Below, piece after piece: positions 42,775 through 51,248 of a stretch of DNA of 64,000 nucleotides. Location of the stretch: NCBI RefSeq assembly GCF_003386535.1, contig NZ_QTTN01000019.1, forward strand, positions 1 through 64,000, given 5' to 3'. The notes under the pieces were generated by a model. That model was not told where the DNA came from and did not search any database. It worked only from the letters and a program-made list of their open reading frames with translations. Each line of letters starts with the position of its first letter. Positions within the stretch are counted from its first letter, which is position 1. This DNA comes from Paenibacillus taihuensis. Lineage in GTDB: Bacteria; Bacillota; Bacilli; Paenibacillales; Paenibacillaceae. The translations under genes were made by a program, and so were the position numbers.

Positions 42775-43647
42775 TTGGAACTCGCTTACTTTCAAACCTT
42801 CCGTGAGGTTGCACTGCGGCAAAGCTTCACGCGTGCAGCGGAAGAACTCGGCTACGCGCAATCCAGTGTGACGATACAGATTCAGAAGCTTGAGAAAGCC
42901 TACGGTGTTCAGCTGTTTGAGCGATATGGGAGAGGGCTTCGATTAACGTCTGCAGGTGAGGCGCTGCTGCCGATCGTCAATCAAATGCTGGATCTCTTCC
43001 AACAGTCGAAGGAACGGCTGACTTCGCCGAGAGGGGGAAGCCTGACCATTGGCACGATAGACTCGCTTGCTTCCTACTATCTGCCACCATTCATTGGGCA
43101 GCTCAGGGAATTCGACTCCGAGCTCGCTGTACGGCTGCTTCCTGACCGTGAATCGACGATTATTAATCACGTTAAAGATGGGACAGTCGATATCGGATTT
43201 ATTTTGGAGAGCAGGCCTCCTGAAGATACGCTAAGCTGGATCAATATTAGAGAGGAAAAGCTCGCTCTCGTTGCAGCGCCTGACCACCCATTCGTGAAGC
43301 GGGATCGAATAGAGCTGGAGCAGCTGGATGGCGCAGAGTGGATTTTGCCAGAACCGACTTGCAACTATCGCATTATGCTGGAGAGGCTTACTAGGAAGCA
43401 TAAGTTGAAAGCGAGTATCGTGCTGGAGCTCGGGAACCCCGAAGCGATTAAGCGTTGCGTGAAAGCAGGGACGGGCATTTCGCTGCTGCCTCGTATGGCA
43501 GTAGAGGAGGAGCTTCAAAGTGGAGCGCTCGTCGAGCTTGCTTTTCACCATCCGGAGCTGAAATTAAACCTGTACGCGATCATTCATCCAAACAAGTGGC
43601 TCACGCATTCATTAGAATATTTTATATCATTAATAAAAAATCAATAA
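42775..43647 (+). CDS. LysR-family transcriptional regulator
   Basis: A 290-residue regulator beginning MELAYFQTFREVALRQSFTRAAEELGYAQSSVTIQIQKLEKAYGVQLFERYGRGLRLTSAGEALLP, the canonical LysR winged helix, followed by the effector-binding domain (about 90-290). The TTG 42775 start is preceded by GGGAGGGCGG at good spacing and matches the family's length. It is divergent from the aldolase gene and probably controls it through the intervening palindrome. Confidence 0.88.
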   Translation: MELAYFQTFREVALRQSFTRAAEELGYAQSSVTIQIQKLEKAYGVQLFERYGRGLRLTSAGEALLPIVNQMLDLFQQSKERLTSPRGGSLTIGTIDSLASYYLPPFIGQLREFDSELAVRLLPDRESTIINHVKDGTVDIGFILESRPPEDTLSWINIREEKLALVAAPDHPFVKRDRIELEQLDGAEWILPEPTCNYRIMLERLTRKHKLKASIVLELGNPEAIKRCVKAGTGISLLPRMAVEEELQSGALVELAFHHPELKLNLYAIIHPNKWLTHSLEYFISLIKNQ

Positions 43648-43725
43648 CGTTCGCAATAAAGGAGATGCGCAATTAAGGTCGAAAGTTTACGATAGCGAAA
43701 TATAGATACAACAAGGAGCAAGGAA

Positions 43726-44673
43726 GTGGAGCAAATGTTGCGGGATAAACTATTAGCAAGAAAACCTGGGCTCATCTCATACGGCATGACGCCGCCGAAG
43801 GCAACGCATACGCCCGAGAAAATCGCGGAAATCGCGCAGAAGCAATGCGAACGTCTGCGTGACTTGGATCTGGATGCGCTCATCCTCTATGATGTGCAGG
43901 AAGAGGCGGACCGGATCGAACAAGAGCGTCCGTTTCCTTATTTGCAGACGGTATCTCCGGATACATACAGCAAGCAATACTTGAACGAGCTGCATGTTCC
44001 GAAAATCATTTATAACTGCGTGGGCAACTATTCGCGGGAAGCGTTTATTGACTGGGCGCGAAAAGACGCCGATCAGGACAGGTACTCCGTATTTGTCGGC
44101 AGCAGCTCGAGCAAGCAGCAAGTGCATTTAGGCCTTTCGGATGCCTATCAGCTGAGTGAGGCGCATAACGATAATCTGATCTTCGGCGGCGTTGTCATTC
44201 CTGAACGGCACTTGAGTAAGCAGGATGAGCATTTGCGGGTCGTGAGCAAAATGAAGAACGGCTGCGATTTCTTCGTCACCCAAGCGATCTACAACGTGGA
44301 AGCATCGAAGAACTTCCTGTCCGATTACTTCTACTATTGCAGCGAGAACGGCATCGACATGGTTCCAATCCTGTTCAATCTGGCGCCGTGCGGCTCGACG
44401 AAAACGCTGGAATTCATGAAGTGGCTTGGCATCAGCATTCCGAAATGGCTCGAGAACGACCTCAAATATTCGAGCGATGTACTGGATCAGTCGATCCGTC
44501 ATTGTCAGAAGATTTTCGAAGAGATCTTGGAATACGGCATCGAGAAGGGCATCCCGATCGGCTGCAGCATCGAGAGCGTATCGACCCGCAAGGTCGAGAT
44601 CGATGCTTCGGTGGAGCTGGTAAAGAATATTAAGTCGCTGCTCGGCAAGAAGCTTGGTTCGAGTGTGGTTTAA
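43726..44673 (+). CDS. Methylenetetrahydrofolate reductase-like TIM-barrel protein
   Basis: A 315-residue protein whose start, LISYGMTPPKATHTPEKIAEIAQKQCERLRDLDLDALILYDVQEEADR, and FFVTQAIYNVE with IPILFNLAPCGS-like later strands resemble a short group of methylenetetrahydrofolate reductase (MetF) homologues. MetF-type proteins use FAD and pteridine substrates. Compared with MetF, conserved motifs are only loosely matched, so a different pteridine or one-carbon role is possible. GTG 43726 and ATG 43735 are both preceded by AAGGAG or AGGAAG. It is monocistronic. Confidence 0.65.
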   Translation: MEQMLRDKLLARKPGLISYGMTPPKATHTPEKIAEIAQKQCERLRDLDLDALILYDVQEEADRIEQERPFPYLQTVSPDTYSKQYLNELHVPKIIYNCVGNYSREAFIDWARKDADQDRYSVFVGSSSSKQQVHLGLSDAYQLSEAHNDNLIFGGVVIPERHLSKQDEHLRVVSKMKNGCDFFVTQAIYNVEASKNFLSDYFYYCSENGIDMVPILFNLAPCGSTKTLEFMKWLGISIPKWLENDLKYSSDVLDQSIRHCQKIFEEILEYGIEKGIPIGCSIESVSTRKVEIDASVELVKNIKSLLGKKLGSSVV

Positions 44674-44691
44674 GCGGTAACCTAATAAATT

Positions 44692-44739
44692 AAAAAGCCG
44701 TCTCAGGTGGATTAAAGTCCCCTGGAGACGGCTTTTTTC
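44692..44739. terminator. Bidirectional intrinsic terminator
   Basis: AAAAAGCCGTCTC pairs with GAGACGGCTTTTTT around a loop of about 20 nt. It serves the MTHFR-like gene and the convergent small gene. Confidence 0.88.
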
Positions 44740-44740
44740 G

Positions 44741-44887
44741 TTAACCGGTAGACGGGCTATTCGGCACATGGCCTTTCTGGTTACGGTTGCGATCGGTAGA
44801 CCCTGCGACGTCATTCTCGGCTTGGCTGTCCTTCATTTCCATCGCCTGCATCTTCGCTCCAAAAGGCTGGTTTTTCTTGCGAGCCAC
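44741..44887 (-). CDS. Small basic/polar protein of 48 aa, possibly spore-related
   Basis: Minus-strand GTG 44887 lies 7 nt after GGGAGG. The product starts VARKKNQPFGAKMQAMEMKD and ends KGHVPNSPSTG: short, hydrophilic and without hydrophobic core segments. Such low-complexity, Asn/Gln-rich small proteins are common among spore small acid-soluble proteins, but I do not recognise a family. The strong ribosome-binding site and the terminator after its stop support a real gene. Confidence 0.6.
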   Translation of the reverse strand: MARKKNQPFGAKMQAMEMKDSQAENDVAGSTDRNRNQKGHVPNSPSTG

Positions 44888-45103
44888 GCTGCTTCCTCCC
44901 TTCACAAGCGTCAATTCTTGCTTATGACAAGCTTTTCTAGATTGCCCAGCCCCCTTCGAATCCACTCCATAGATTTGAAAATCGGTCCTGATCGGAGAGT
45001 TTATTGTCCAGATCAGCCATGAATTGAGCCGTAGAGACTCGTATGATGGGGATAGAAACCGTTTCCATGGCAGTCCCAAAACCATCCGTAACGGAGGGAA
45101 TGT

Positions 45104-46168
45104 ATGAAAGAGACGAAAGGCGTTGGCGTGCTTGGCTTCGCCCATGGTCATGTCAACGTCTATTGCGAAGAATGGAAAAATGCGGAATTAGGCGTCAAGG
45201 TTCTGGCAGGATGGGACCATGATGCTGCTAGGCTGGAAACAGCCAGAGGTGCATTCGGACTCGAGGGTCATGAGGATGTTAACGAGCTGCTGCAGCGTGA
45301 TGACATCGACGCTGTCGTCATCGGCGCAGAAACGTCGAGACATGCCGATCTGATCGAGCTGGCCGCTTCTCACGGCAAAGCGATTATTGTGCAGAAGCCA
45401 CTCGCGCTAACGATGGCGGAGGCGGACCGAATCGTTCAAGCGGTTGAGCGGCATCAAGTGCCGTTTACGCTAGCCTGGCAAATGCGCGTCGATCCGCAAA
45501 ATGTACAGATGAAGGAATGGATCACAAGCGGCGAGCTCGGCCAAGTGTTCATGGTGCGCCGCAGACACGGGTTAGCTATGGGGCTAAATGCTGATTTTGC
45601 GAACTCCTGGCATGTCGAACCGGCATCGAACCGCGATATTTGGGCTGATGATTCGTCGCATCCGATTGATTTTATCCACTGGCTGCTTGGCGAACCGGAG
45701 AGCATTACCGCGGAGCTCGGCTCGCTCTATAATCCGCGCATCCCGAATGACAACGGCATCGCCATATTTCGGTATCCGAATGGCCCGATTGCCGAAGTCA
45801 GCTGCTCATTCACCTGCAGCGCCGCGCAGAACACGACTGAAATTATTGGCGAGCGCGGCACGGTTGTTCAGAACTACGGCGATGCGGTCAGCTGCAATGT
45901 GAAGAGGCCGACTGAGGGAGCAGGTCTGCTCAAATATACGGCATCGACAGACGAGTGGACAGCGAGCGAGATTGCTTCACCAGCCAATCACGTTGCGCGG
46001 CTTCGAAATTTAGCGAGACCACTAGCTGAGTTTCTGCATGGCGAGCGTCCGCCGATTGCGACTGCAGAAGAAGGCAGAACCTCGCTTCGCATGGTACTTG
46101 CTACATATGTTGCATCACAAGAAGGACGCCGCGTCGGGCTGAGTGATGCGAAGATTGAATCCGTATAA
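45104..46168 (+). CDS. Gfo/Idh/MocA-family oxidoreductase (1 of 3)
   Basis: A 354-residue NAD(P)-dependent oxidoreductase. The N-terminal Rossmann domain shows GVGVLGFAHGHVNVYCEEW and AVVIGAETSRHADLIELAASHGKAIIVQKPLALT, where the usual E-K-P reads Q-K-P; the C-terminal alpha/beta domain carries WADDSSHPIDFIHWLLGEPESI. The family oxidises or epimerises sugars and cyclitols. GGAGGG precedes ATG 45104. It is the first of nine co-directional genes ending at 55064; gaps inside that run are 0-70 bp. Confidence 0.88.
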   Translation: MKETKGVGVLGFAHGHVNVYCEEWKNAELGVKVLAGWDHDAARLETARGAFGLEGHEDVNELLQRDDIDAVVIGAETSRHADLIELAASHGKAIIVQKPLALTMAEADRIVQAVERHQVPFTLAWQMRVDPQNVQMKEWITSGELGQVFMVRRRHGLAMGLNADFANSWHVEPASNRDIWADDSSHPIDFIHWLLGEPESITAELGSLYNPRIPNDNGIAIFRYPNGPIAEVSCSFTCSAAQNTTEIIGERGTVVQNYGDAVSCNVKRPTEGAGLLKYTASTDEWTASEIASPANHVARLRNLARPLAEFLHGERPPIATAEEGRTSLRMVLATYVASQEGRRVGLSDAKIESV

Positions 46169-46212
46169 ACCAGTTCGTATAATCATAAACCCAATTCGAG
46201 GAGGAACTATTA

Positions 46213-47319
46213 ATGGCGGTCAAAATCGGAATTGTAGGCATGAACGGAATCGGAAATCATCATGCCGTTTGTCATAAGGAAGATGAATTGGCGGATCTGG
46301 TCGCAGTGTGCGACGTTGTGAAGGAGCGCGCCGATGCGGCAGCGGAGAAATACGGCGTGAAGGCGTACTACAGCTTGAAAGACATGATCGAGAACGAACC
46401 GGATATCGAAGTGATCGATGTAACGACTGGCGGGATCGACAACGGCAGCTGGCACTTCGAGCCGGCGATGGAAGCGATCGGCTACGGCAAGCATGTGCTC
46501 GTAGAGAAGCCGCTTTGCCACGATATTCGCGAGGCGCGCGAGCTTGTTGCGTACGCGGAGAAGCAGAAGGTTTATCTCGGCTGCAACCTGAACCACTATT
46601 TCACGGAGCCGGCTGCACGCGGCAAGCAATACGTCGAAAATGGAGAGATCGGCGAGCTCGTATACTGCCTGGCGAAGATGGGCTTCAACGGCGGGGAAGC
46701 GAACTACGGCCTTGCAGGCTCGGATAAAGTGAAAGGTCATCCGTACTTCCACATGAAGGCGTTCCTGACGCATCCGCTCAGCGTTATGCGCCACTTCTGC
46801 GGCGACATTACGCATATCCAGACGTTCTCGGACCGTCCGGGCTTCAGACGCAACGCCGGCGACGTGATGGCTTCGATCAACTCCATCCATGTTCGTTTCC
46901 AGAACGGCGGCGTCGGGTACCTGCTCAGCCAGCGCGGAGATGCGGTGTATGGACTCGGCGGCTGGTGGAGCCTTGAAATGGCTGGTTCCAAGGGCACGTT
47001 CTGTATCGAGAACTGCGTTGAGAAGATCTCGTACTGGAAAGCGGAGAAAGGTGTACCTGCCATCAGCACGCCAATTGTGCCGGAAGTAACGGATTACGGC
47101 ACAACAGACTTCAACCGGACATTTAACAACCGTCTCCACGCATTCCTGGAGGACGTGTCGAACAAAGTGCCGTTCGATCAATTGCGCGCGAATGGACGTG
47201 ATGCTCTCGCAGTCTTGGAATATACGTTTGCGGTCATTGAGTCGTACGAACGCGGAGGCGAAATGGTCAGACCTCATCCATTGCCGCCGCTGCACGGCGA
47301 TCCGCTGTTCTTGAGATAA
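46213..47319 (+). CDS. Gfo/Idh/MocA-family oxidoreductase (2 of 3)
   Basis: A 368-residue oxidoreductase with VKIGIVGMNGIGNHHAVCHKEDELADLVAVCDV, the EKPLCHDIREARELV cofactor motif and GCNLNHYFTEPAARGKQYVENGEIGELVYC. It is clearly more similar to the third member (49667) than to the first, sharing (G/A)CNLNH(Y/R)FTPA(A), so those two are likely paralogues within the operon. AGGAGG precedes ATG 46213. The sugar or cyclitol substrate is unknown. Confidence 0.88.
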   Translation: MAVKIGIVGMNGIGNHHAVCHKEDELADLVAVCDVVKERADAAAEKYGVKAYYSLKDMIENEPDIEVIDVTTGGIDNGSWHFEPAMEAIGYGKHVLVEKPLCHDIREARELVAYAEKQKVYLGCNLNHYFTEPAARGKQYVENGEIGELVYCLAKMGFNGGEANYGLAGSDKVKGHPYFHMKAFLTHPLSVMRHFCGDITHIQTFSDRPGFRRNAGDVMASINSIHVRFQNGGVGYLLSQRGDAVYGLGGWWSLEMAGSKGTFCIENCVEKISYWKAEKGVPAISTPIVPEVTDYGTTDFNRTFNNRLHAFLEDVSNKVPFDQLRANGRDALAVLEYTFAVIESYERGGEMVRPHPLPPLHGDPLFLR

Positions 47320-47360
47320 CCATAACCATTCGAATCCGAAAAATAGGAGGCTGCTATCAA

Positions 47361-48164
47361 ATGATTCAATTAGGCGTAAACTCGGTCTTATTCAAAGAGT
47401 ACGACTTCGCGCAGGCAGCGCGTTCCATCGCGGCTTGCGGCTACGATGGCGTTGAAATATCGGCCATTCAAGGGATGTGCGAGCATCTCGACCTTAGCCG
47501 CTGGAGCGAACAGAAGGAAGAGCTGCAAGCGATTATGCAGGAGAATGGCCTGAAGTTCTTGTCGATGGAGGTTGCTTCGCTTGATGAAGGGCGGCTCCGG
47601 CTTGCTTTTGAAGCGGCGGCGGCAATCGGCATTCCGATCGTCAATATCGGGCCTGGCGGCAAGTCAGGCGTAGAAGAAGACTTGGCAGCATCGATCGCAA
47701 CACTGACGAATCTATCGGAAATCGCTGGTTCATACGGTGTAACGCTTTGCGTGAAAGCACATGTCGGCAACGCGATCTATAACACGCCGACAACGCTTGC
47801 GGCGATGGATCAAATCTCCTCTTCGTCATTCGGCATCGATATGGACCCGAGCCATATTCACCGCTCCGGCGAGAACGCTGAAGAGGCGCTCCCAGCGGTA
47901 ATTAACCGCGTTAAACATATTCATATCCGCGATTGCAAAGGCAGAGCGCAAGGACCTGGTCCAATTGATCTGCAAGCATGCGGCAGAGGCGACATCGACC
48001 TCTACGGCTACTGCGAAGCGATGGTGCAAGGCAGCTATAATGGTCCTGTCGTTCTCGAGGTCATTGGCGCGCAGCCTGCACATGCGCTTGATCAAGTGAC
48101 AGCCGTTGCAGCTGAGTCGTACGGCTATCTGAACGCTTGCTTGAAGAAGCTCGGCGCACGCTAG
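47361..48164 (+). CDS. Sugar phosphate isomerase/epimerase-like TIM barrel protein
   Basis: A 267-residue xylose-isomerase-like barrel (AP_endonuc_2 superfamily), with IQLGVNSVLFKEYDFAQAARSIAACGYDGVEISAIQ at the start, IVNIGPGGKSG, the metal-binding FGIDMDPSHIHRSGENAEE and HIHIRDCKGRAQGPG, and GDIDLYGYCEAMVQGSYNGPVVLEV at the end. Relatives include IolE- and IolI-type cyclitol enzymes, often encoded with Gfo/Idh/MocA genes. AGGAGG precedes ATG 47361. Specific substrate is not known. Confidence 0.85.
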   Translation: MIQLGVNSVLFKEYDFAQAARSIAACGYDGVEISAIQGMCEHLDLSRWSEQKEELQAIMQENGLKFLSMEVASLDEGRLRLAFEAAAAIGIPIVNIGPGGKSGVEEDLAASIATLTNLSEIAGSYGVTLCVKAHVGNAIYNTPTTLAAMDQISSSSFGIDMDPSHIHRSGENAEEALPAVINRVKHIHIRDCKGRAQGPGPIDLQACGRGDIDLYGYCEAMVQGSYNGPVVLEVIGAQPAHALDQVTAVAAESYGYLNACLKKLGAR

Positions 48165-48231
48165 CTCGTGCCCACCGCCATAACCACCACAATCACCATC
48201 AGCCAACCAAATCTAGGAGGCGAACTTCCAC

Positions 48232-49674
48232 ATGTCCGCGAAAAAACCTAACGTTATCTTTTTCGGTATCGACAGCTTGCGCCGTGACCATATGAGCAGC
48301 TATGGCTATCACCGACTGACAACGCCATATATGGATAAACTTGCTTCGCAAGGCGTGCTGTTCGAGAAGCATTTCAGCCCGAGCATCCCAACGACGCCAG
48401 CATATGCGTCCATGCTTACGGGCATGGACGTCTTCGGCACAGACGTGGTCGCGCTGCGCCACCAAGGACCGCTCGGCGGCCATGTGCTGACGCTCGCAGA
48501 AGTGCTGGAATCGAACGGCTACAACACAACTTGTATCGGGTTCACAGGCAATCCGTCGGCGCGCGGCTTCCAGACGTACCTTAACTACGAGTCTTGGCTG
48601 CCGGAAGAGGAGAGCGGGCGCGCTCCGAAAGCAGAGAGCTTGAATAGCGTTGCGATTCCTGAGCTTGAGCGTCTCGCAGCGGAAGATAAACCGTTCTTCC
48701 TCTTCATGCGCCACATGGATCCGCACTCTCCGTACTTGCCGCCTGCGCCATTCGAGCGGATGTTCTACGGCAAGGACGAGAAGGACCCATCGAACGAATC
48801 GATGGAGCCCGTGTACAACTTCAAGCCGTTCGGCGATTACCTCGCTTCATGGATTCCGGAAGGTACGACGGATCACGAGTATGTGACGGCGCAATACGAC
48901 GGCGCGATTGCGTACATGGATATCGCGATTCAAACACTGTTCACGAAGATCGCAGACATGGGACTCGAAGAAGATACGCTGATCGTCATTACCTCCGACC
49001 ACGGCGAGACGCTGTATGAGCATGATTGCTATTTTGACCATCACGGACTATACGACTGTACGCTTGTCGTTCCGCTGATTCTCAAGTTCCCGGGACGAGT
49101 ACCGGCTGGCCGTAGAGTAGGCGATGTGAGTCTGATCTCCGACATTATGCCAACGGTGCTGGATTTACTGGAAATCCAGACGGAGATTGCTTTTGACGGT
49201 CGTACGCTCACGCAAGCAATCGCTGGAACTGCGGACACCGCTTCACAACTGAGCGAGTTCTATATTACGGAATGCACATGGATGCGCAAGCATGGGTGGC
49301 GCACGCCGGAATGGAAGCTCATCTGCGCGCTTGAGCCGGATTTCCACTTCAAGCCGGAGATCGAGCTGTACAACTTGACGAAGGACCCGCTCGAGAACGT
49401 GAACGTCGCGGAGCAAGAACCGGAAGTCGTCGCCTTCCTGACACAGCGCATGCATGACTATATCGCCAGACGCGAAGAGCAGACAGGTCGCACGAATCCG
49501 ATCTATACGAATACGAACTGGCACGGACAGAACAAGATTTTCACGTCCTCTCAAGAGGCGTATGACTCGCTTTATATTGGCTCCATCAACTTCGCGCGCT
49601 CGCTGCAATCCAAGGACAAGGAGAAAGTGGAAGCGCAAGCCGAAGAGAAAGAGCCGGTGGAAAGCAATGATTAG
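48232..49674 (+). CDS. Sulfatase-fold enzyme with Thr at the formylglycine position (1 of 2)
   Basis: A 480-residue member of the alkaline phosphatase superfamily, with NVIFFGIDSLRRDHMSSYGYHRLTTPYMDKLASQGVLFEKHFSPSIP typical of sulfatases and TSDHGETLYEHDCYFDHHGLYDCTLVVPLILKFPG for the metal-binding part. In the nucleophile motif, C-x-P-x-R is replaced: Thr54-T-P56-A-Tyr58, so no formylglycine can form. No signal peptide is present, so it is cytoplasmic. The true reaction may be phosphoester rather than sulfate-ester hydrolysis, or a transfer; this is inference. AGGAGG precedes ATG 48232. Its end overlaps the next oxidoreductase gene by 8 bp. Confidence 0.85.
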   Translation: MSAKKPNVIFFGIDSLRRDHMSSYGYHRLTTPYMDKLASQGVLFEKHFSPSIPTTPAYASMLTGMDVFGTDVVALRHQGPLGGHVLTLAEVLESNGYNTTCIGFTGNPSARGFQTYLNYESWLPEEESGRAPKAESLNSVAIPELERLAAEDKPFFLFMRHMDPHSPYLPPAPFERMFYGKDEKDPSNESMEPVYNFKPFGDYLASWIPEGTTDHEYVTAQYDGAIAYMDIAIQTLFTKIADMGLEEDTLIVITSDHGETLYEHDCYFDHHGLYDCTLVVPLILKFPGRVPAGRRVGDVSLISDIMPTVLDLLEIQTEIAFDGRTLTQAIAGTADTASQLSEFYITECTWMRKHGWRTPEWKLICALEPDFHFKPEIELYNLTKDPLENVNVAEQEPEVVAFLTQRMHDYIARREEQTGRTNPIYTNTNWHGQNKIFTSSQEAYDSLYIGSINFARSLQSKDKEKVEAQAEEKEPVESND

Positions 49675-50665
49675 AATTGCTGTCGTCGGAGTCAACAACA
49701 TCGGCAAAATCCACTGCGGGGTTTATAAGCGGCACCCCGATACGGAGCTTGTCGCGGTATGCGATCTGATGCCGGAACGGGCAGCGGCTGCGGGGCGAGA
49801 GCACGGCGTGCCGCATTATACCGACCTGAGCACACTGCTCGAGCGCGAGGCTGTTGACGCTGTCATTGTCGCAACAGCAGGCGTAGAGAAGGGCAGCCAT
49901 CACTACGAGCCGGTCATGACGGCAATTGAGGCAGGGAAATCGGTCTTCGTCGAGAAGCCGATTTCCAACAATATCGAAGAGGCGCGCCGCATGGTTGCCG
50001 CTGCCAGGGAGAAGGGCATACGGCTCGCGTGCAACTTGAATCACCGCTTCACGCCAGCTGCGTACAAGGCGAAGGAGCTCGTCGATGCCGGGAAGCTCGG
50101 CACGACGCTCTTCATCAACATGCGGCTGACGATCCGCAATCCGCAGGAAGATACGGAGTGGCTGCACATGCGCGCGCTGCATCCGCATTCCATTGACGTG
50201 ATGCGCTACTTCGGCGGCGATATCAAGCGCGTGCAAGCCTTCATGACTAAGGCTCCGGGTCGCAGCTCTTGGTCGACGGTGAGCATTAACATGGAGTTCG
50301 CCTCCGGAGCGGTCGGCCATCTGACGGGCAGCTACGATATGTCGATGCGCCATCCGATTGAGTTCTGCGAAGTTGCAGGCAACGCTGGACGGATTGTCGT
50401 AGACAACGTTTACGAGAGCATGACATACTATCCTCATGATTCTGATGAGCTTACCGTCGTCCGTAACCCGCTGTTCGGCGGCATGAAAGGCTTCGACGAT
50501 ACGTTCGATCAGCGCATTCATCGTTTCATCGAAGAGCTTAAAGCAGGCGTGCAGCCTGAAGATATAACGGCGTCAGGCGCGGATGCGCTCGCGGCGCAAG
50601 AGGTTATCGAAGCTGCCATTCAGTCGCACCAGCTTGGCGGCGTTCCAGTTACAGTCCCTGCCTAG
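49667..50665 (+). CDS. Gfo/Idh/MocA-family oxidoreductase (3 of 3)
   Basis: A 332-residue oxidoreductase, IRIAVVGVNNIGKIHCGVYKRHPDTELVAVCDL, with EKPISNNIEEARRMVAAA and ACNLNHRFTPAAYKAKELVDAGKLG. It resembles the gene-2 product of the block. ATG 49667 overlaps the end of the sulfatase-like gene, which implies coupled translation and argues that the two act in one pathway. A longer in-frame reading from 49454 lies within the sulfatase gene and is not used. The APS-kinase-like gene follows after 25 bp. Confidence 0.88.
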   Translation: MIRIAVVGVNNIGKIHCGVYKRHPDTELVAVCDLMPERAAAAGREHGVPHYTDLSTLLEREAVDAVIVATAGVEKGSHHYEPVMTAIEAGKSVFVEKPISNNIEEARRMVAAAREKGIRLACNLNHRFTPAAYKAKELVDAGKLGTTLFINMRLTIRNPQEDTEWLHMRALHPHSIDVMRYFGGDIKRVQAFMTKAPGRSSWSTVSINMEFASGAVGHLTGSYDMSMRHPIEFCEVAGNAGRIVVDNVYESMTYYPHDSDELTVVRNPLFGGMKGFDDTFDQRIHRFIEELKAGVQPEDITASGADALAAQEVIEAAIQSHQLGGVPVTVPA

Positions 50666-50690
50666 GGATGCAGATGGAGGGGAAACGAGC

Positions 50691-51248
50691 ATGAACAGCA
50701 CCTATGGCTCGGTATTGTGGTTCACCGGATTATCCGGAGCAGGCAAGACAACAACTGCCAAGAGCGTCGAGAAGAAGCTGCGCGAGCGCGGACGGCGCGT
50801 GGAGCTGCTCGATGGCGACGAGCTTCGCACGACGGTATGCAAAGGGCTCGGCTTCAGCAGAGAAGATCGTATCGAGAACGTGAAACGTATTGCCTATATT
50901 GCGAATCTGCTCTCCCGCAACGGGGTTGATGTGCTGGTCTCAGCCATCAGCCCTTACAAGGAGATGCGCGATTACGCAAGGCAGCAAATTCAGAATTACA
51001 TCGAAGTGTATGTCAAATGCCCGCTTCATGTTTGCGAGATGCGAGATGTGAAAGGGTTGTATGCGAAGGCGAGAGCAGGCGAGATCAAGAACTTTACCGG
51101 CATCACAGATCCGTATGAAGAGCCGGAATGCCCGGAGCTCACGCTTCTCTCGTCCAGCGCTACACTGGATCAGAACGTCCAGACGGTAATTACTTACTTG
51201 GAGCAAGCGGCAACGTCGAGCATCAAGAAAGGACTCAGCCTGCGATGA
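50691..51248 (+). CDS. cysC: Adenylylsulfate kinase-like protein
   Basis: A 185-residue P-loop kinase with Walker A GLSGAGKTT (about residues 13-21), LLDGDELR, GLGFSREDRIENVKRIAYIANLLSRNGVDVLVSAISPYKEMRD and VKCPLHVCEMRDVKGLYAKARAGEIKNFTGI, all strongly like APS kinase, which makes PAPS from adenylylsulfate. Nothing for ATP sulfurylase or PAPS use is seen within the window, so its substrate here may differ, or the partners lie elsewhere. I chose ATG 50691, after AGGGGAA. Its stop overlaps the next sulfatase-like start (ATGA). Confidence 0.87.
   Translation: MNSTYGSVLWFTGLSGAGKTTTAKSVEKKLRERGRRVELLDGDELRTTVCKGLGFSREDRIENVKRIAYIANLLSRNGVDVLVSAISPYKEMRDYARQQIQNYIEVYVKCPLHVCEMRDVKGLYAKARAGEIKNFTGITDPYEEPECPELTLLSSSATLDQNVQTVITYLEQAATSSIKKGLSLR

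Noticed and set aside
49454-49666. Long N-terminal extension of the third Gfo/Idh/MocA gene
   Set aside because: The extension is a basic shadow frame inside the sulfatase-like gene; the real start is ATG 49667.
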